A DNA stretch of 64,000 nucleotides from assembly GCA_025917655.1 (NCBI GenBank), contig CP084610.1, positions 310,001 to 374,000 on the forward strand. The letters run 5' to 3'. This document shows, in pieces, positions 33,156 through 45,600 of this stretch; within the stretch, counting starts at the first letter, position 1, and each line of letters starts with the position of its first letter. A model generated the notes under the pieces. It made no database searches and was not told the origin of the DNA. It was given only the letters and a program-made list of their open reading frames with translations. The position numbers and the translations under genes were made by a program. The stretch comes from Chlorella sorokiniana. Its lineage: Eukaryota; Chlorophyta; Trebouxiophyceae; Chlorellales; Chlorellaceae.

Positions 33156-33576
33156 GCTGGCTGGCGGGGCCCGCTGATCGGTAGGCTGGTGTGCTATAGG
33201 CTGGTTGCTCCCCCAAATTTAGCAATATCAAAGAGGTTTGCTCCAACACAAAAAGGAACAGGGTTTTGGGGGAGGCCTTCAAAGGCTCTTTCAAACCTTG
33301 CTGAGCAGAACGGACAGCGTGATCATTGCCCTCTGAGAACCGCAACAACCGTACCGGAAGACAAGAAATTCCACCACCCAACACCATTGCCTGTAGCCAC
33401 CCGGCTCGATCCCCCTCGGACACTTACTTAAATCATCATATCATCGTGGTTATCACGATTAAAAGCTGATCGGAGTTGCTGGCTCGCCCACTGGGCGGCC
33501 CTGTCGTGGCCCCACTGCTGCGGCTTGGCGTCAACAGCACAAGCGCCTTAGATCACGACAGGCTCTCGCACGCGCC
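33156..33576. promoter_or_regulatory. Divergent promoter, beta-rich gene and DUF3754 gene
   Basis: The stretch separates two start codons on opposite strands. It includes an AT-rich patch at about 33430-33470 directly upstream of the DUF3754 start, the likeliest core-promoter position on the plus strand. No defined element recognised. Confidence 0.5.
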
Positions 33577-36500
33577 ATGTCTGAAGCCGACAAGCACCAC
33601 ATGGAGCGAATGTCCACCTTCGTCACCCGGGAGCGAGTTATTGCGCCGCCTGACCGCTTCATTTCAGGCGTGCAGGACGAGGAGCTACTCTCGTACTTCA
33701 GGGGTGCGTGTCGGGCTGGGCTGTCGCGATTGCTGGCAGCACGGCCGCTGCCGCCTGTTGCGCGCGCAGGGTGCTCGCGGCGTGGTGGATTCAGGCCACC
33801 TTCCAAGCTTGAGGAACAGTCAATCGAGCGTTATTTTCACTCTGCAGCATGACATCTGCCTGGTAGTGATGTGTGCGCTTGTTGACTCGAGTCGCACTGA
33901 CTGCAGATGTGTTCGGATCTGAGCTGGGCCCCGCGCTGTCTGTGCTGCACCAGCTGATTGAAGGCATCTGCACTGCGGACTTCACCGCGCTGCGCAGGTG
34001 CGCAGCCACCGAGCAGCATCGCCCCTTGAGGGGGGCAGCATCGCGGGATCGTGCAGCAGCAGCGCTTGCCGCTCGCCCTCCTGAAGCCGCCTGTGCTTGC
34101 GCACCTGAAGCAAGATCTCGTTTGTTCCGGCACCACGCACCGCGGCTCCGCAGGCGCCTCCAGGCTGACTACGAATACTTTGGCGCGGCTGCCGAGGGCC
34201 GCAGCGATGTGCCGCTGAGTAAGCCTCGCCTCCTCTTTTCCTTATCGGCGGCTTGTTCTTGAGGGGCCGCCCTGACTTTGTGGGAGCACCTCGTCAGTAC
34301 TTTACAATGCCAACACTCTTGCGCTGCAGAATCCCCCGAGGACCTGGACCAGCAGGAGCTGCGGTTTCTCACAGACTTTGTTCAGGTGGCTTCCGCGCGG
34401 CTGCCTGCTACTGCCGCCGCCGCCGCCGCCGCTGCTGCAGCCGCCGCCAGCTTGCTACTACGTGGGAAACCGCGCGGCTCAGCAAGCTGCGAGCGGATGA
34501 AGGGGCCCTGCACCTGGCCGTGCCAGAGGCGTCGGAAGCAATATGAAGCTGCTTCTGTACCGCCCCTGTACCGCAGCTCATGGACGCCTGCCAGTACCGC
34601 CTGCTGACCAAGGCGGAGTGGGATGCGGCACAGGCGGAAGATTTCCTGGTGCGGCCCCCTCCCTTGCTCCCCACTTGCTCCTGCGGTGAAGGGCTGTTCC
34701 TGGGGGCCCGGTGCTGTGGACATTTTGACATTTGAAGCTTCGAGTCGGCGCTGCGCAGGCGCAGGCGGCGTGTGCAAGACGCAATGCTCCCGCTCGGCCC
34801 TTGCCCGCAGTTCACCCTGCCCTGCAGCGTGAAGTGGGATGCCATGGACAACAAGGTGGGGCGCTGGTTGCTAGGCCAAGCAATGGGGGCCCTGCTGGTG
34901 CTGCTTGCATGCCCACTGCCGCCCCTCTTACCTCGCAGCCTCTCCACCTTGCAGCAGGCCCCCTTTGTTTTGTATCTTTCCTGATCATGCTTTCCTGTAT
35001 CTTGCCGCAGATGCTGCCGCGATACTGGGCCGAGTGCCCCGGCGAGCGGGACCGCGTGCCAGAGCAAACCGCTGACCGTATTCTTGTGTTCCAGCGTGGG
35101 GTGGATGTGGTGAGGCGCAGCAACCGGCCTCTCGAAACGTGTCCCTGATCCTCGCCTGGAAAACCCTCTGGGCCATGGGGCTGCAGCCGACGTGCCAGCA
35201 GGAGCTTTGTCATTGGGCAGGGGAGGCACGCTTCCGCCTCCACCCCCACACACACTTATTGTTCCTTCTGACAACTTCCTCTGCGTTTGGAAACGGCTGT
35301 GTTTCTCCCCTTCTCTGCCCACAGGCCACCATGCGCGGCAGCTACATCATGCTCAAGATCAACCTGCTCATATCGATGTGGCTGCTGCAGCCGCTGTACA
35401 CGCTCTTTGTGGCGCTCATGACGCGGGTGGGTGGGTACGGCGGCATCTGCTGGGAGGCTTGGGTGCTTTGGAGAATCAACGAATCCCTCCTGATCTCGTT
35501 GCATGCGGCAGCTGCGGATGGCGGCACGGTCGCGTGCAGCAGGCTGCGCCGGGCTGGCCCGCACTGCTGCATTCGGCGTGGTTTGACATCAGAGTCCCTG
35601 TTTCGCTGCTGTCACGTGCGCCCGTTGCCTCCTGGCTTCCATCCTGCAGCTGGGCGTGCGGCGCTTTGTGCCCGAAGCGCCCAAGGGGCTGGCCAGCGCC
35701 GGGGGAGGAAGACCCAGCGGCCAAGGTGCCCTGCCTCCGCACCGTCCCCGCCGCCGCTTCCGCCCCTGCCCACTAAGTCTGCCGCTTGTGATCTTGCTGC
35801 CTGACCTGACCTGCTGCTTACCTGTCCTCATGGTGCACGACTCTCCATTTTGCTGCGTGTCCCTCTGATGCTTGCGGCACAGCAGGCACGGATGGAGGCG
35901 GCTGCGGCGGCCGAGCGCCACCCCGCCAGCACCTCCATCGAGCGCCGCACCTTTGCCCGCGTGTTCCCTGACGGCAAGAGCGTGCTGCGGAAGCTGGCAA
36001 AGCAGGTGGGTTTATGGATGAAGGCAGGGGGAAGCAGGGCTGCAACTGGCGGCGACGCCGCGCCAGGTGCCATGCTGCTACTTGAAATATGTCGAAGCAG
36101 ATGTGGCCCACCTTGCCCTCCACAGAAGCCTCAACTCTTTGCATGCCGTCGTTGCTGCCGCTTGCTTTTGCAGGTGAAGCTGCAGGAGGCCTGTTTCCGG
36201 GACGTGGTCATCCTGTACCGGGCGGCGGTACCGGACAAGCCGGTGAGGCGGACGCCGTTGCTGCTGCTTTTCCAGCGGGCAAACGCCTGGCCCTGCGGGG
36301 AGTTGGCTGGTTGCCTCTGGGCGGCACGTCGTCGCTCCTTCTGGCAGGCCATGCGGTGAGCTCCGTCGACTGCCTTTCCTCTGTGAGCAAGCGGAACGAG
36401 CATTCATGCCGCCGCAGGCCCCTGCCAGCGAGATGGAGGTGGTACAGGAGGCAGACCCCAAGTTCATGCAGGTTGGTGGTGTGTGTTGGGAGCAGGGGAG

Positions 36501-39353
36501 GGGAGGGAGGGGGAAGGGGGAACGGGGCCTGCATGTGGGGTGGGGCCTGTGAATGTTCGGGGCCTTGCTGGCACGACAACTGGCCACCGCGGAACCACCG
36601 TGTGTTGCCCGCTGCGACCTGCCCACCCACTTCCGAACATGCGGCCCACGACCGCAGCCTGCCCACCCCCATGCACCACATACACACGTACACGCACACA
36701 TCCCGTCGCCATTGCCACCCTCGTCCCTGCCCGCAGCGCAACATCCAGCTGCACCAGTTCCGCGGCATCCCGATGGCGGACCTGGAGCTCGTCATGCCTG
36801 AGAAGAGGGTGGGTGGCTGGGTGGGCGCGTGCGTGGAAGGAGGCGTGGCTCCCTTGTTTAAGGCTTAGTGGGGGCCATGTGGCTCTCTGTGGTGGCTACC
36901 ATTTCAGTGTTTTTTGTTTTTTTCAGTTTGGCTTGAAAGGGAAGTTGGGGTTTCGGTTGTCTTCCCACAAGCTTGCGTCTAACTTGCTGCGCCCCTCCTG
37001 GCTGCCTCCCCCGCCTCTAGATCTTTGTACCGCCAAAGGTGTTTGTAGAGATGGCGGTGACGCTGGTGGGCGGCCTGGTGGCCGTGGCCTCAAGTGAGAG
37101 CGGCAGTGATTATGCTTGCTTTTGCTGCCTGGGCAGCCTGCCTGGGACTGCAGGGCTTGATGCAAGCGCATATCGGCAGCCTCGTACTGATGCCCGCGTT
37201 GCTTTGCACTGTCGCCGCGACCTCTGCATCATGCCCACTCCCCCTCGCCCCCTGCTTCCCTCACGCACCCCGTCTTTGCAGCCCTGCTTCACTCCGAAAA
37301 GGACCAGGGCATGGGCTCGGCTTACACAGCCCTGTCGCTGCTGGCGGGACGCGCCATGCAGGTGCCGCCGCTGCAGTCAGGCGGGCTTGCTTCCAGCAGC
37401 TGCTGCTCCTGCGCAGTCTCCCTCATAGGTCATGGATGGTCAGCTCCTTCTCCCTTGATCTCTTCCCCTTGCCGATGTCAGCGTCGTAATCAAGTAAGCC
37501 TGCTGTACCGCAGGTGTACTCCAGTGCGTTGTACCAGAAGATGGCCATTGAGAGCGCCATGGGCAAGGTGGGGTTGTGCGCATGAGTGGGTGTGTGTTTG
37601 ATGGTTATTGGGTTGCAGGGGGATATCAGGGAAGAAAGTTGCGCTGGAGGGGCCAATCATGGCTCACACATTGCCCGAAGCTGTCCCGGCAACATGGCCT
37701 GTTTCGCGCTCTGACATTGCCAACTGCATTACTGGGGCAGCAGCCTGGGCGTGGCCACTCCGTGCTGGCATCCCTCACCCTGGTCCTTGCCTGCTGCCTT
37801 TTGGGGAGTCCCTTCCTTGTAAGGTTGAGTTTTTGCTCTGATGCTCGGGCGTTCTTCCGTACTGCAGCTGCTGTACGAACGTACCGTCGGTTCTAACGAG
37901 GTGGTGCTCACCGGCCTGGTGGACGGAGTGTGCAGGTGGGTGTGCTGTGTCACACGCTGTGTATGCTGCGCACGCTGCGCTGTGCACGATCCTCAAGACC
38001 GCCCTTGCTGGGCTGCGCTGCCTCGCTGGCAGAGGCAGCGGCCAGGAAGGCCTCTTACCTTCCTGGCAGCCTGCCCGCAAGAAAGGTTGCGGCGAGGCTG
38101 GCCAGCGCTCTGTACACCTCACTTGCAGTTTGATTTGGTTTTCCTGGCAATCCATCATTGCGCTTCCTGGCAATCCATCATTGCGCAGGCAGCGCGTGCG
38201 AGAGATATTCATCTCTTACTGCGTCCTCCTCAACTCGCAGCGGACGCTGACAGGTGGGGGTGGCTGCTTTGCAGCGCTCGGCTCGCGCTTTGGGAGGCGC
38301 AGCCCTGCAGCTGCCGCTCAGCAAGCGCTGCCGTGCCTCGGTGGCGAAGCTGATGCCGCCACGCTGACCTGGCGTGCCCGCTCACCTCCCCCTGCCCCGG
38401 TGGCTTGGTGCAGTGGAGGAGCTGGATGCTGCCTGCGAGCACTTCCTGGCCACCCAGTTTGGCTGCAAGATCGACTTTTACTGCGAAGAGGTGAGAGGCT
38501 GGGTCGCTGTCACACTGAGCAGCGTCGCTGCGTGTGCTTTTGTGGGTGGGTGCTTCCAGCAAATCCTCGCGACGGGCAAGGTGGCGACAGGCTGGTAGCA
38601 GAGCAGCCGCACTGGTCCGGCAGGCAGCATGATTCTTGCCCAGGCCAAGCACGGGCAGCACACGTCAGGCAGCATCCGCCGCCGCTCGAACCGCGGGAGC
38701 CGCATAGTCCTTGCCCCCAACTCCACCCCCACCCCCGAATCTCATCCCCCAGGCAGTGCCCGCCATCCTGCGATGGGGCCTGGCGCGGGAGGGCCCCGGC
38801 GGCGCGCTGGCGGCAGTGCCGCTGCCGCAGGCGCTGTCTGCGCTGGACTCTGTTTGGGATGCGATCCACGACTTTAAGGTGGGCACTGCAAGAGGTTGTT
38901 CCGCAGCTGCTGGCCAGATGGGTGTGTGCGTTGGACGATCCGGGAGATGCGGTTGGCGTGACAATCCGAATGGGTCATTTTTGGATCAATCAAGTGGTGC
39001 CGAACGCGGCAGGCCCCGGCTGAGTGTGTGTGCGCTGAAAGGAGCATGCCGGTGTTATTTTTCGCACGTCTGCCGCCGCTGTCGGGCTGCTGCCGCTGCA
39101 GGGCAACAGCAAGAAGGTGCTGCAGAAGGCGGCGGCGGCGGCGGGCGGCAGCCAGGACCCGCCTCCCCCGGCGAGCAGCGCCGCCGCGGTGGCCGGCGGC
39201 AGCCGCGTGACAGCGGCGGCAGTGGGCGGCGGCGGAGGCGGTGGCAGCATGGCGGGAGCGGCGTTGGGGCGCTCGCTGTCGCAGCCGCGCCGCAAGACGG
39301 GGGTGCGCGGGGTGCTGCAGCGCATCAAGGGCTCCCTGCACGGGGCGCACTGA
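33577..39353 (+). CDS. DUF3754 family membrane protein (plant/algal, TMEM143-related)
   Basis: Large many-exon gene for a DUF3754 protein, a family of unknown function in plants, algae and cyanobacteria. ATG 33577 gives MSEADKHHMERMSTFVTRER, then RFISGVQDEELLSYFR. Later exons: VLHQLIEGICTADFTALRR, DLDQQELRFLTDFVQ, YRLLTKAEWDAAQAEDFL, FTLPCSVKWDAMDNK, RILVFQRGVDV, SYIMLKINLLISMWLLQPLY, FARVFPDGKSVLRKLAKQ, VKLQEACFRDVVILYRAAVP, NIQLHQFRGIPMADLELVMP (the family hallmark), KVFVEMAVTLVGGLVAVAS (membrane span), KMAIESAMGK, LLYERTVGSNEVVLTGLVD, QRVREIFISYCVLLNSQ, VEELDAACEHFLATQFGC and LSALDSVWDAIHDFK. The last exon is a Gly/Ala-rich, basic tail (RRKTGVRGVLQRIKG) ending at 39353. Order and spacing match the plant proteins over their whole length. 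Confidence 0.88.
38141..38186. repeat. 23-bp tandem duplication abutting a splice acceptor
   Basis: Two copies of a 23-base unit (38141-38163 and 38164-38186, TTCCTGGCAATCCATCATTG plus CGC) lie at the 3' end of a DUF3754 intron. The second copy runs into the acceptor CAG that precedes the exon for QRVREIF. Confidence 0.85.
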
Positions 39354-39668
39354 GTCACATGCGCGGCGGCACACGGCCGGACAGCAGCTGTGTTGCCGGC
39401 CCACCCTTCCTTTGAAAACACTGGAGCCGGCATCGGGAGCCAGCACTGCGACGGATCGCTCCCACCCTGTGAATGCCTCATACTGCTTACACACTAAATA
39501 GGAGGATGAGTTCGTCGAAACAGGATGAGGTTGTCGAACAAGCTGCTCTGCTAGGGGGCAGTGGGCTTACCGGCAATCAATACGCACAACAGCCACCTGG
39601 CGGTGGCTTTCCTCGCAAAATTGGTGGAAGCGCCAGCTGGCAGCGCGCCGAGCGCCCAGCCCGCGGGC
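39354..39668. other. Convergent 3' region, DUF3754 and chitinase genes
   Basis: About 315 bases between the two stop codons, shared 3' UTRs. A TGTAA signal for the chitinase lies inside and is listed separately. No other feature was seen. Confidence 0.5.
39487..39491 (-). terminator. Putative poly(A) signal TGTAA of the chitinase gene
   Basis: TTACA on the plus strand, about 180 bases beyond the chitinase stop at 39669. Pentamer and position only. Confidence 0.4.
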
Positions 39669-42600
39669 TCAGCGTGCGCTGTAGGCAGGGGCCCCCAGCG
39701 CTCCCTTGAGCTTGCTGCAGGTTGAGGGGCGGGCAGCAGCAGGCAGGCAAGCGTGGGTGGACCGAACGGCTCCGCTTAAACGCTTCCTGTGCCCGCCGTT
39801 GCATGCACACCCAGCCCCCTCCCCCGCCACCCACCTATAGTTCAGGTAGTCTGCCAGGTTGTCGAACAGCGCGGTGCCGTTGTTGACGGGGGCAGACTGC
39901 ACAGCGGGCTCGGTGGGGGGGGCGGCGGCGTGAGGCAGAGGCATGTGACGTCTGCGTCGGCGTTGTCTACAGAGGGCGCCGCGCGGGAGGCATGCAGGCT
40001 TCGAAGAATATTGTGTAACAACCAGGCTTGCCGCCCACCTGTGCGATGGGGCGGTCGCTGTAGTCCCGGCAGGGCCCTCCCATGCAGTAGCCCTTGTCGG
40101 CGCTGCGCACGGGGGGAGCAGGCAGGCGGGGCATGCCGCGTCAGTACCACCCACAGCGTGCAGCAAGCCTCCGTCGCGAATGCAGCATTGAGGCTGCGCA
40201 CCGCCATGCAGGCGTGTCTTGCAAGTACGCCCCCTGGTGGTGCAGGCCTGACGCCAACACTGCCGCCCTCCATTGATGCGGCCGCCTTCTGCTGACACTC
40301 CTGTCCTCCGCCAACCCTGCCGCCCTCAGCCGACCCCGCCGCCGTTGTGTGTTCACCTGCAGAACTCGAAACCGGTGCCGCAGTGGCCCCACAGGGAGCA
40401 GCAGACCCCCTCGGTCAGGCAGGCGGCGTTGCCAACGCTGCCGCTGCCACAGAAGGCGCCTGCACGGGGGTCCGTTGTAAGGTGAAAGTGAGTCTTTGCC
40501 GGCGGGTTGCGTCTGTTCAAAACCCCGAAACTGGCGCAGAGCAGCAGCAGGAGGGTCAGGCTCTCACCCTCAAAGTTGATGCTGGAGGCTGCGGCCTTAG
40601 AGGGAGATGGAGGCGGCGGCCGGCGCAGCGGCGGCGGCGGCCGAGGCCGCGGCGTGCGCTGGCAGGGGCCGCCGAGGCAGGTGGTGCCGCAGTAAGTGCT
40701 GGCTGCATGTGAGCATCAGAAGCAGCAGCAGGGGGATCCAGTGAGACGCGACAAAGCGGGATTTCGGTGAGCGAGGAGTACAACAACAGCCGGGCACTCA
40801 AGACCTGGACCTCGGGGGGCTGCTGCAAGCTCCTCTGCAGAGCCCCACACAGTTGGAAGGCTAAATTGGCAACCCCGAGCGATGCCGCTGGCACACACAG
40901 AGTGTCTGCCATGCAGCGCCTGAAGCAGCCCCGCAGCAGGCGCAGGGAGGCTGCCAGCAGCGCCGCCCGCGCTCACAGTAGCCGCAGCGTCCGGCGCGGT
41001 TGCAGCACTTGGCGGCGTCCCGGCACACGCCGCTGCCCACGTTGCCAAACCCGCAGAAGCCGGCAGCCTGTGCAGGGGGAGGTACGGGAAGAAAGGTTGT
41101 TGTGCTGATGCTGAGGGCAGGGGCTGCCTCAGCACAGGGAGCACAGAAGCATGGCTATGCTGCTCAAACACATGCAGGGGGCAACAGCAGGAGGCATCCC
41201 AAGCCCCGCTTTCCTCTCTTTGTGTTGCGAGGGCTGGCAGCGCTCACCGTGGGAGGCTGCTGCGGCGGGGGCCGCCTGATTGGCGGGGGCCGGGGCGGGG
41301 CGGCGGGGGCCTTTGGCGACGGCGAGGGGCTTGGGCGGGGGGCGGGGGCCGGACCGAGGGCGAGGGCGAGGCGGTGGGTGGCGGCGAGGGGCGGGGGCGG
41401 GGGGGGCGGCGGGCGGGGCTTGGGGGAGGGCGACGGGGAGGGCGAGGGCGTTGGTGTGGGTGCTGTTTGGCAGGCCACCTGGTCGGGCCAGTCGCAGTAG
41501 AGCCTGGCCTCACTAAACTTGAGGCCCTGAGGGCACATGCGCCAAGAGGGCTGCCCACAGCGGGGCATTCGAAGAAGGCCTGCGGGGCAGGGTGGGGCCA
41601 AGTGCAGGTGGCCCAAGTTCTGTTGGTGGTGATGTGTGCTTTTGGGGGGTAGGGAGGGGGTGGGGGCAGGGTGGGGCCAAGTGCAGGTGGCCCAGTTCTG
41701 TTGGTGGAGATGTGTCCTTTTTGGGGGTAGGGAGGGGGAAGGCGGCGGGGGAGAAGAGAGAGAAAGAGCTACGCCCTTGAAGTGCGTCGGCTGACGGCGC
41801 CCTGGGCCCTGTGGGGCGGCGTATGCGCCGGCGCAGCACCTCTCACCGCGCAGCCGGAGTCCGTGTCGGCAAACATGCCAGCCTGACCCTTGAAGGTGCA
41901 GAAGCACGTCGCGTCGCCCTGCTGGCAGCCCGACCCCGCAGGCAGCGGCGGCGAGGGCGGCGGCGGCGGCGAGGGGACGGGGAGGGCGGCGAGGGCGGGG
42001 AGGGCGGGGCAGCCGGCGGCAAGGGGGAGGGGCGAGGGGAGGGCGGGGGCCGTGGGGAGGGTGGCCGGGGCGGCGGGGGCTGCAGGGAGGACAACAAGGG
42101 ATTGAACGAGTTGGCATCAAGATTTCGCTGAAAGGACACTGCCGTGAAACCCTGCTCCTCCCAAATCCTTTGGCTCATCAAAACAGCGCAGCAGTTGCTG
42201 CTGGTCATCAGCGGTGACTCAGCAGAAGCGGCAGCAGCGGCAGCTGGCCGCACGCTGAGGGCCGGCGAGCCGCCGCCGGAGCCGGTCCAGGGGCCTGGGT
42301 CCTCCTGGTTCTTCAGCAGCTTCATGATTGTGTCGTCGGCATCATCCAGCGAGGACTCCCAGAGCTGAGGGCGGCAGGCAGGCGGAGGGCAGGGAGGAGG
42401 CCGGCGGCTGATCAGAGTTCAGCAATCAGTGCGCACCAGCAGTTCCGCTTCCCGCTTTCAAACGTTCGCGCCGCAAGGCGCATGCAACTTCCGCCTGAGG
42501 TGAGGACCCAGCGCCCCACACGCAGACGCTTCTGCTTGTCGAGGCAGCAGGCATTCGCAGCAGGTCGCAGCACGACGCGGCAGGCAGGCGGCAGAGCAGG

Positions 42601-45600
42601 CGCAGCAGGCGCAGCGGGCACAGCGCACCATGAGCCCCCAAGCCCGCGCTCCCGTGCCGCCAGGATCTTCATCCAGATGGTCTGCGGCAGGTCGAAGCCG
42701 ACCCACGTGCTGCCATGCACGAGGTATGCCGCCTTTGCGCCCTCGTGAATGGTCACCTGCAAGCCCGGAGGGGAGGGGGGCATAGATGATGGCCAGGGCA
42801 CAGCGTCCTCAGGGGATGGCCAGGGCAAGGAACAGAAGCAGTTGCCCCGCTGCCTCAGCCGGGCAGCTGAGACAGGGAATCAAATTCTGACCGGGCTTCC
42901 CTTCATCTGCGCCCTACCAGCCTGATGACAATCATCAAGCATCAGGTAACGCGGCTGAGCCCCCTCCCCTCGCGCCCGCGCCCCCGACCCCCCACCCCCA
43001 CCCAAACACACACACAGACAAACACTGATCAAACCACACACCTGGGCGCCATTGGCAATGAGCTGCTTGATCTCTGCCCAGCCGATGTACCCCGCCTCCC
43101 CTGTGCACTGCCCCGCGGATCCGGGGAGTATGCGGCAGCGCCCAGCCCGAGTTGGCCTTGTTGGCCAGGGTCCAGGAGCGGCCGTAGGCGCCAATGCCCA
43201 GGTTGAGTTTGCTGAAAGGGGAAAATGAAAACAACAAGGGGGTAAGTGAGATGAAAGAACAAGAATGGGCAGGGTGGAGGTGGAAGCAGGTAGAGGGAGG
43301 CGGGGTGAGGGAGCCGAGGGGCAGATGAGCCGGACCGTGGCCTGCCCGCCATGAGCGGGCCCTCAGCGGCAGGCGGCGTGAAGGTAGAGAGGGGGTGGCT
43401 CCCACCTGGGGGACCTTCCCGTCGATGAGGTAATGGTCGAGCGCAGTCTCGATGTCCAGGCTGCCGCCCTGCGGGAGGGCAGGGGGCGCGCATGGGCCAG
43501 GCAGAAGGCGCATGGTGGCAACCTCCTGCAGCCGGCAGCAAGGTGCTCTCAGAGGCCCCTCCAGCCTGCGCGTGCAAGTGCCCCCCCCCCCCCCCCGCCC
43601 CACTCTTCTGCCCACCAGCGGGTCCTTCCAGGGTGTGTGGAAGTTGACCGCCTGGTCCCAGGCGCCGTGGAAGTCGTAGGTCATGATGTTCTGCCAGGAG
43701 GGGGCGCATGAATCGGGGTTTGGGTCGCACCCATCAACACTGGCCCGCTTATCAGGCTCTGGCAGTCGATGCAACGCATGTGCTGCTGACACGTGAAGCG
43801 CGGCGAGCAGCAGCAGGCGGGCACTCACGATCCAGTCCAGGGACTGACCCAGGGAGGGAAGGTCCAGACCTGGACAGGCAGGGGCAGGACATGATGGCAG
43901 GACACAGCAGCGTTCAGTGTGTGCTTGGAGACTGCGCTCGAAGACTGAACCCTCTGCTGGCAGTTTCCGCCTGGTGCCCGCTGCCCTTCATGCGCTCCCG
44001 ATCAGCGCAAGCCCACCCGCAGCCACCTAGGCTGCCGCTTGCGCAGGCCCGTCAGCATTCATGCCGGCAAGCACGTCGCTGCAGCGCACCCTGCCAGCCG
44101 CTGGGTCCTGCCCGGTGGCCATTGTGAGCAGGTAGTCCTTGCCGCGACGAGCCACTTCGGCCTTGAACTCTGCAGCATCAGAGTCGACAGGCGGGGGCGG
44201 AGAGGCTGGTTGTGGTGTGCGGCCAGAACTCGTTGGGCGGTGGATGGTGGTGGGGTTTGGACCGACAGCGAGGCATGCGCATGCACCACTGCCCCAGCTG
44301 CCCTTCCACTGTGAGCCATGGCTCCCCCGGCTGCCTGATCGCAGCACATTCACAGCTGGGCAACGTGCGGCAGGCTTTGAGGCCGCTCGAAACGCCCCGC
44401 CAGAGAAGCTGCCCGCGGCTGCCCACCACGGCAGAATGCTGCCAGGTTGGCCTTGTCGTTGACGGTACCGCCGCGGGACAGGTCACCGGGATACTCCCAG
44501 TCAATGTCAAAGCTGCGTGGATGGGACAAGGGGCCCGCGCTGAGATGAGCTGAGATGAGATGAGAAGAGATGCTGCATGCCGGCCGAGAAATCGAAGCAG
44601 CGGGCAGCGTGCACGCCGAGAGCTGCCTGTCCAGAATCCATTCGCCGCCTGCTGGCGCCGCCGCATCAGAGCGCCGCTCTGCGAGGGGCTGGCCCTCACA
44701 CCACAGCCGCAGTAGCAGTATGGCGCCGGTTGGAGCCAGTAATTGTTGCACACCCACCCATCAAAGCCCCACTGGTCCAGGAAGGCCATGATCTTGGAGA
44801 TGAAGGCGGCGCGGTTGGCAGGCTTCACGGCGGCGGCAAACAGGTCCTTGTACTGGCTCCAGGGCTCGTTCATGCTCCTGGGGGCAGGGGAGCCAGGGGG
44901 CACAGAGCTTGGGTTTGCTGAGCGGAGGTCGCTCAGGAGTCGGGTGCCACACAAGACGAGGCACTTATTCCACAGCTAACTCAGGTAGGAAAGACGACAA
45001 GCCGAGGTCAGGCCAGTGATGGAGCTCAGGGCAGCCTTTGTTCAGCCCCGCGCCCCTTGGACTGCCATCCTGCACACCGCAGCACGCACAGCGGCCGCGA
45101 ACAAAGGCCAGGACAGAGCTGCTTCTGCTTGGCGAGGGGCAGGCCCTCCCTCCAAACTCCCAACACACCCACCCCACGTGAGCTGCTCGCTGCTTGCGCA
45201 GGGCGGGCGTCAGCACACACTGCCGCCACCCCGGCAACAAACCGCACAGCCGCACGCAGCGCGCCGCCGCCGCTCACCAGCCGCCGACGGCGATGAGCAC
45301 CTTGAGGGCGGGGTTCTTCTTCAGCGCCATCGTCTCCTGGTACAGGCTGACCTGGGAGGGGTTGCCGGGGTCGGGCACGTCGTTGTACTCGACCGGCTTG
45401 AGGGAGAAGTCTGCGCGGGGCGGGGGGGGGGTGTGTGCGTGTGTGTGTGTGTGGTGTGTTGGTGGTTTGGGGGCGGCGGGGAGGGGGACGATGCACGGCG
45501 CACGGAAGACGAGCGGTGCTGGAGGGAGCGGATTCAGGGGCGGGTTAGCAGGGGAGGAGAGGGCGGAGGGGTGGGAGGCGGCGGCGGTGAGGGCGCAGGC

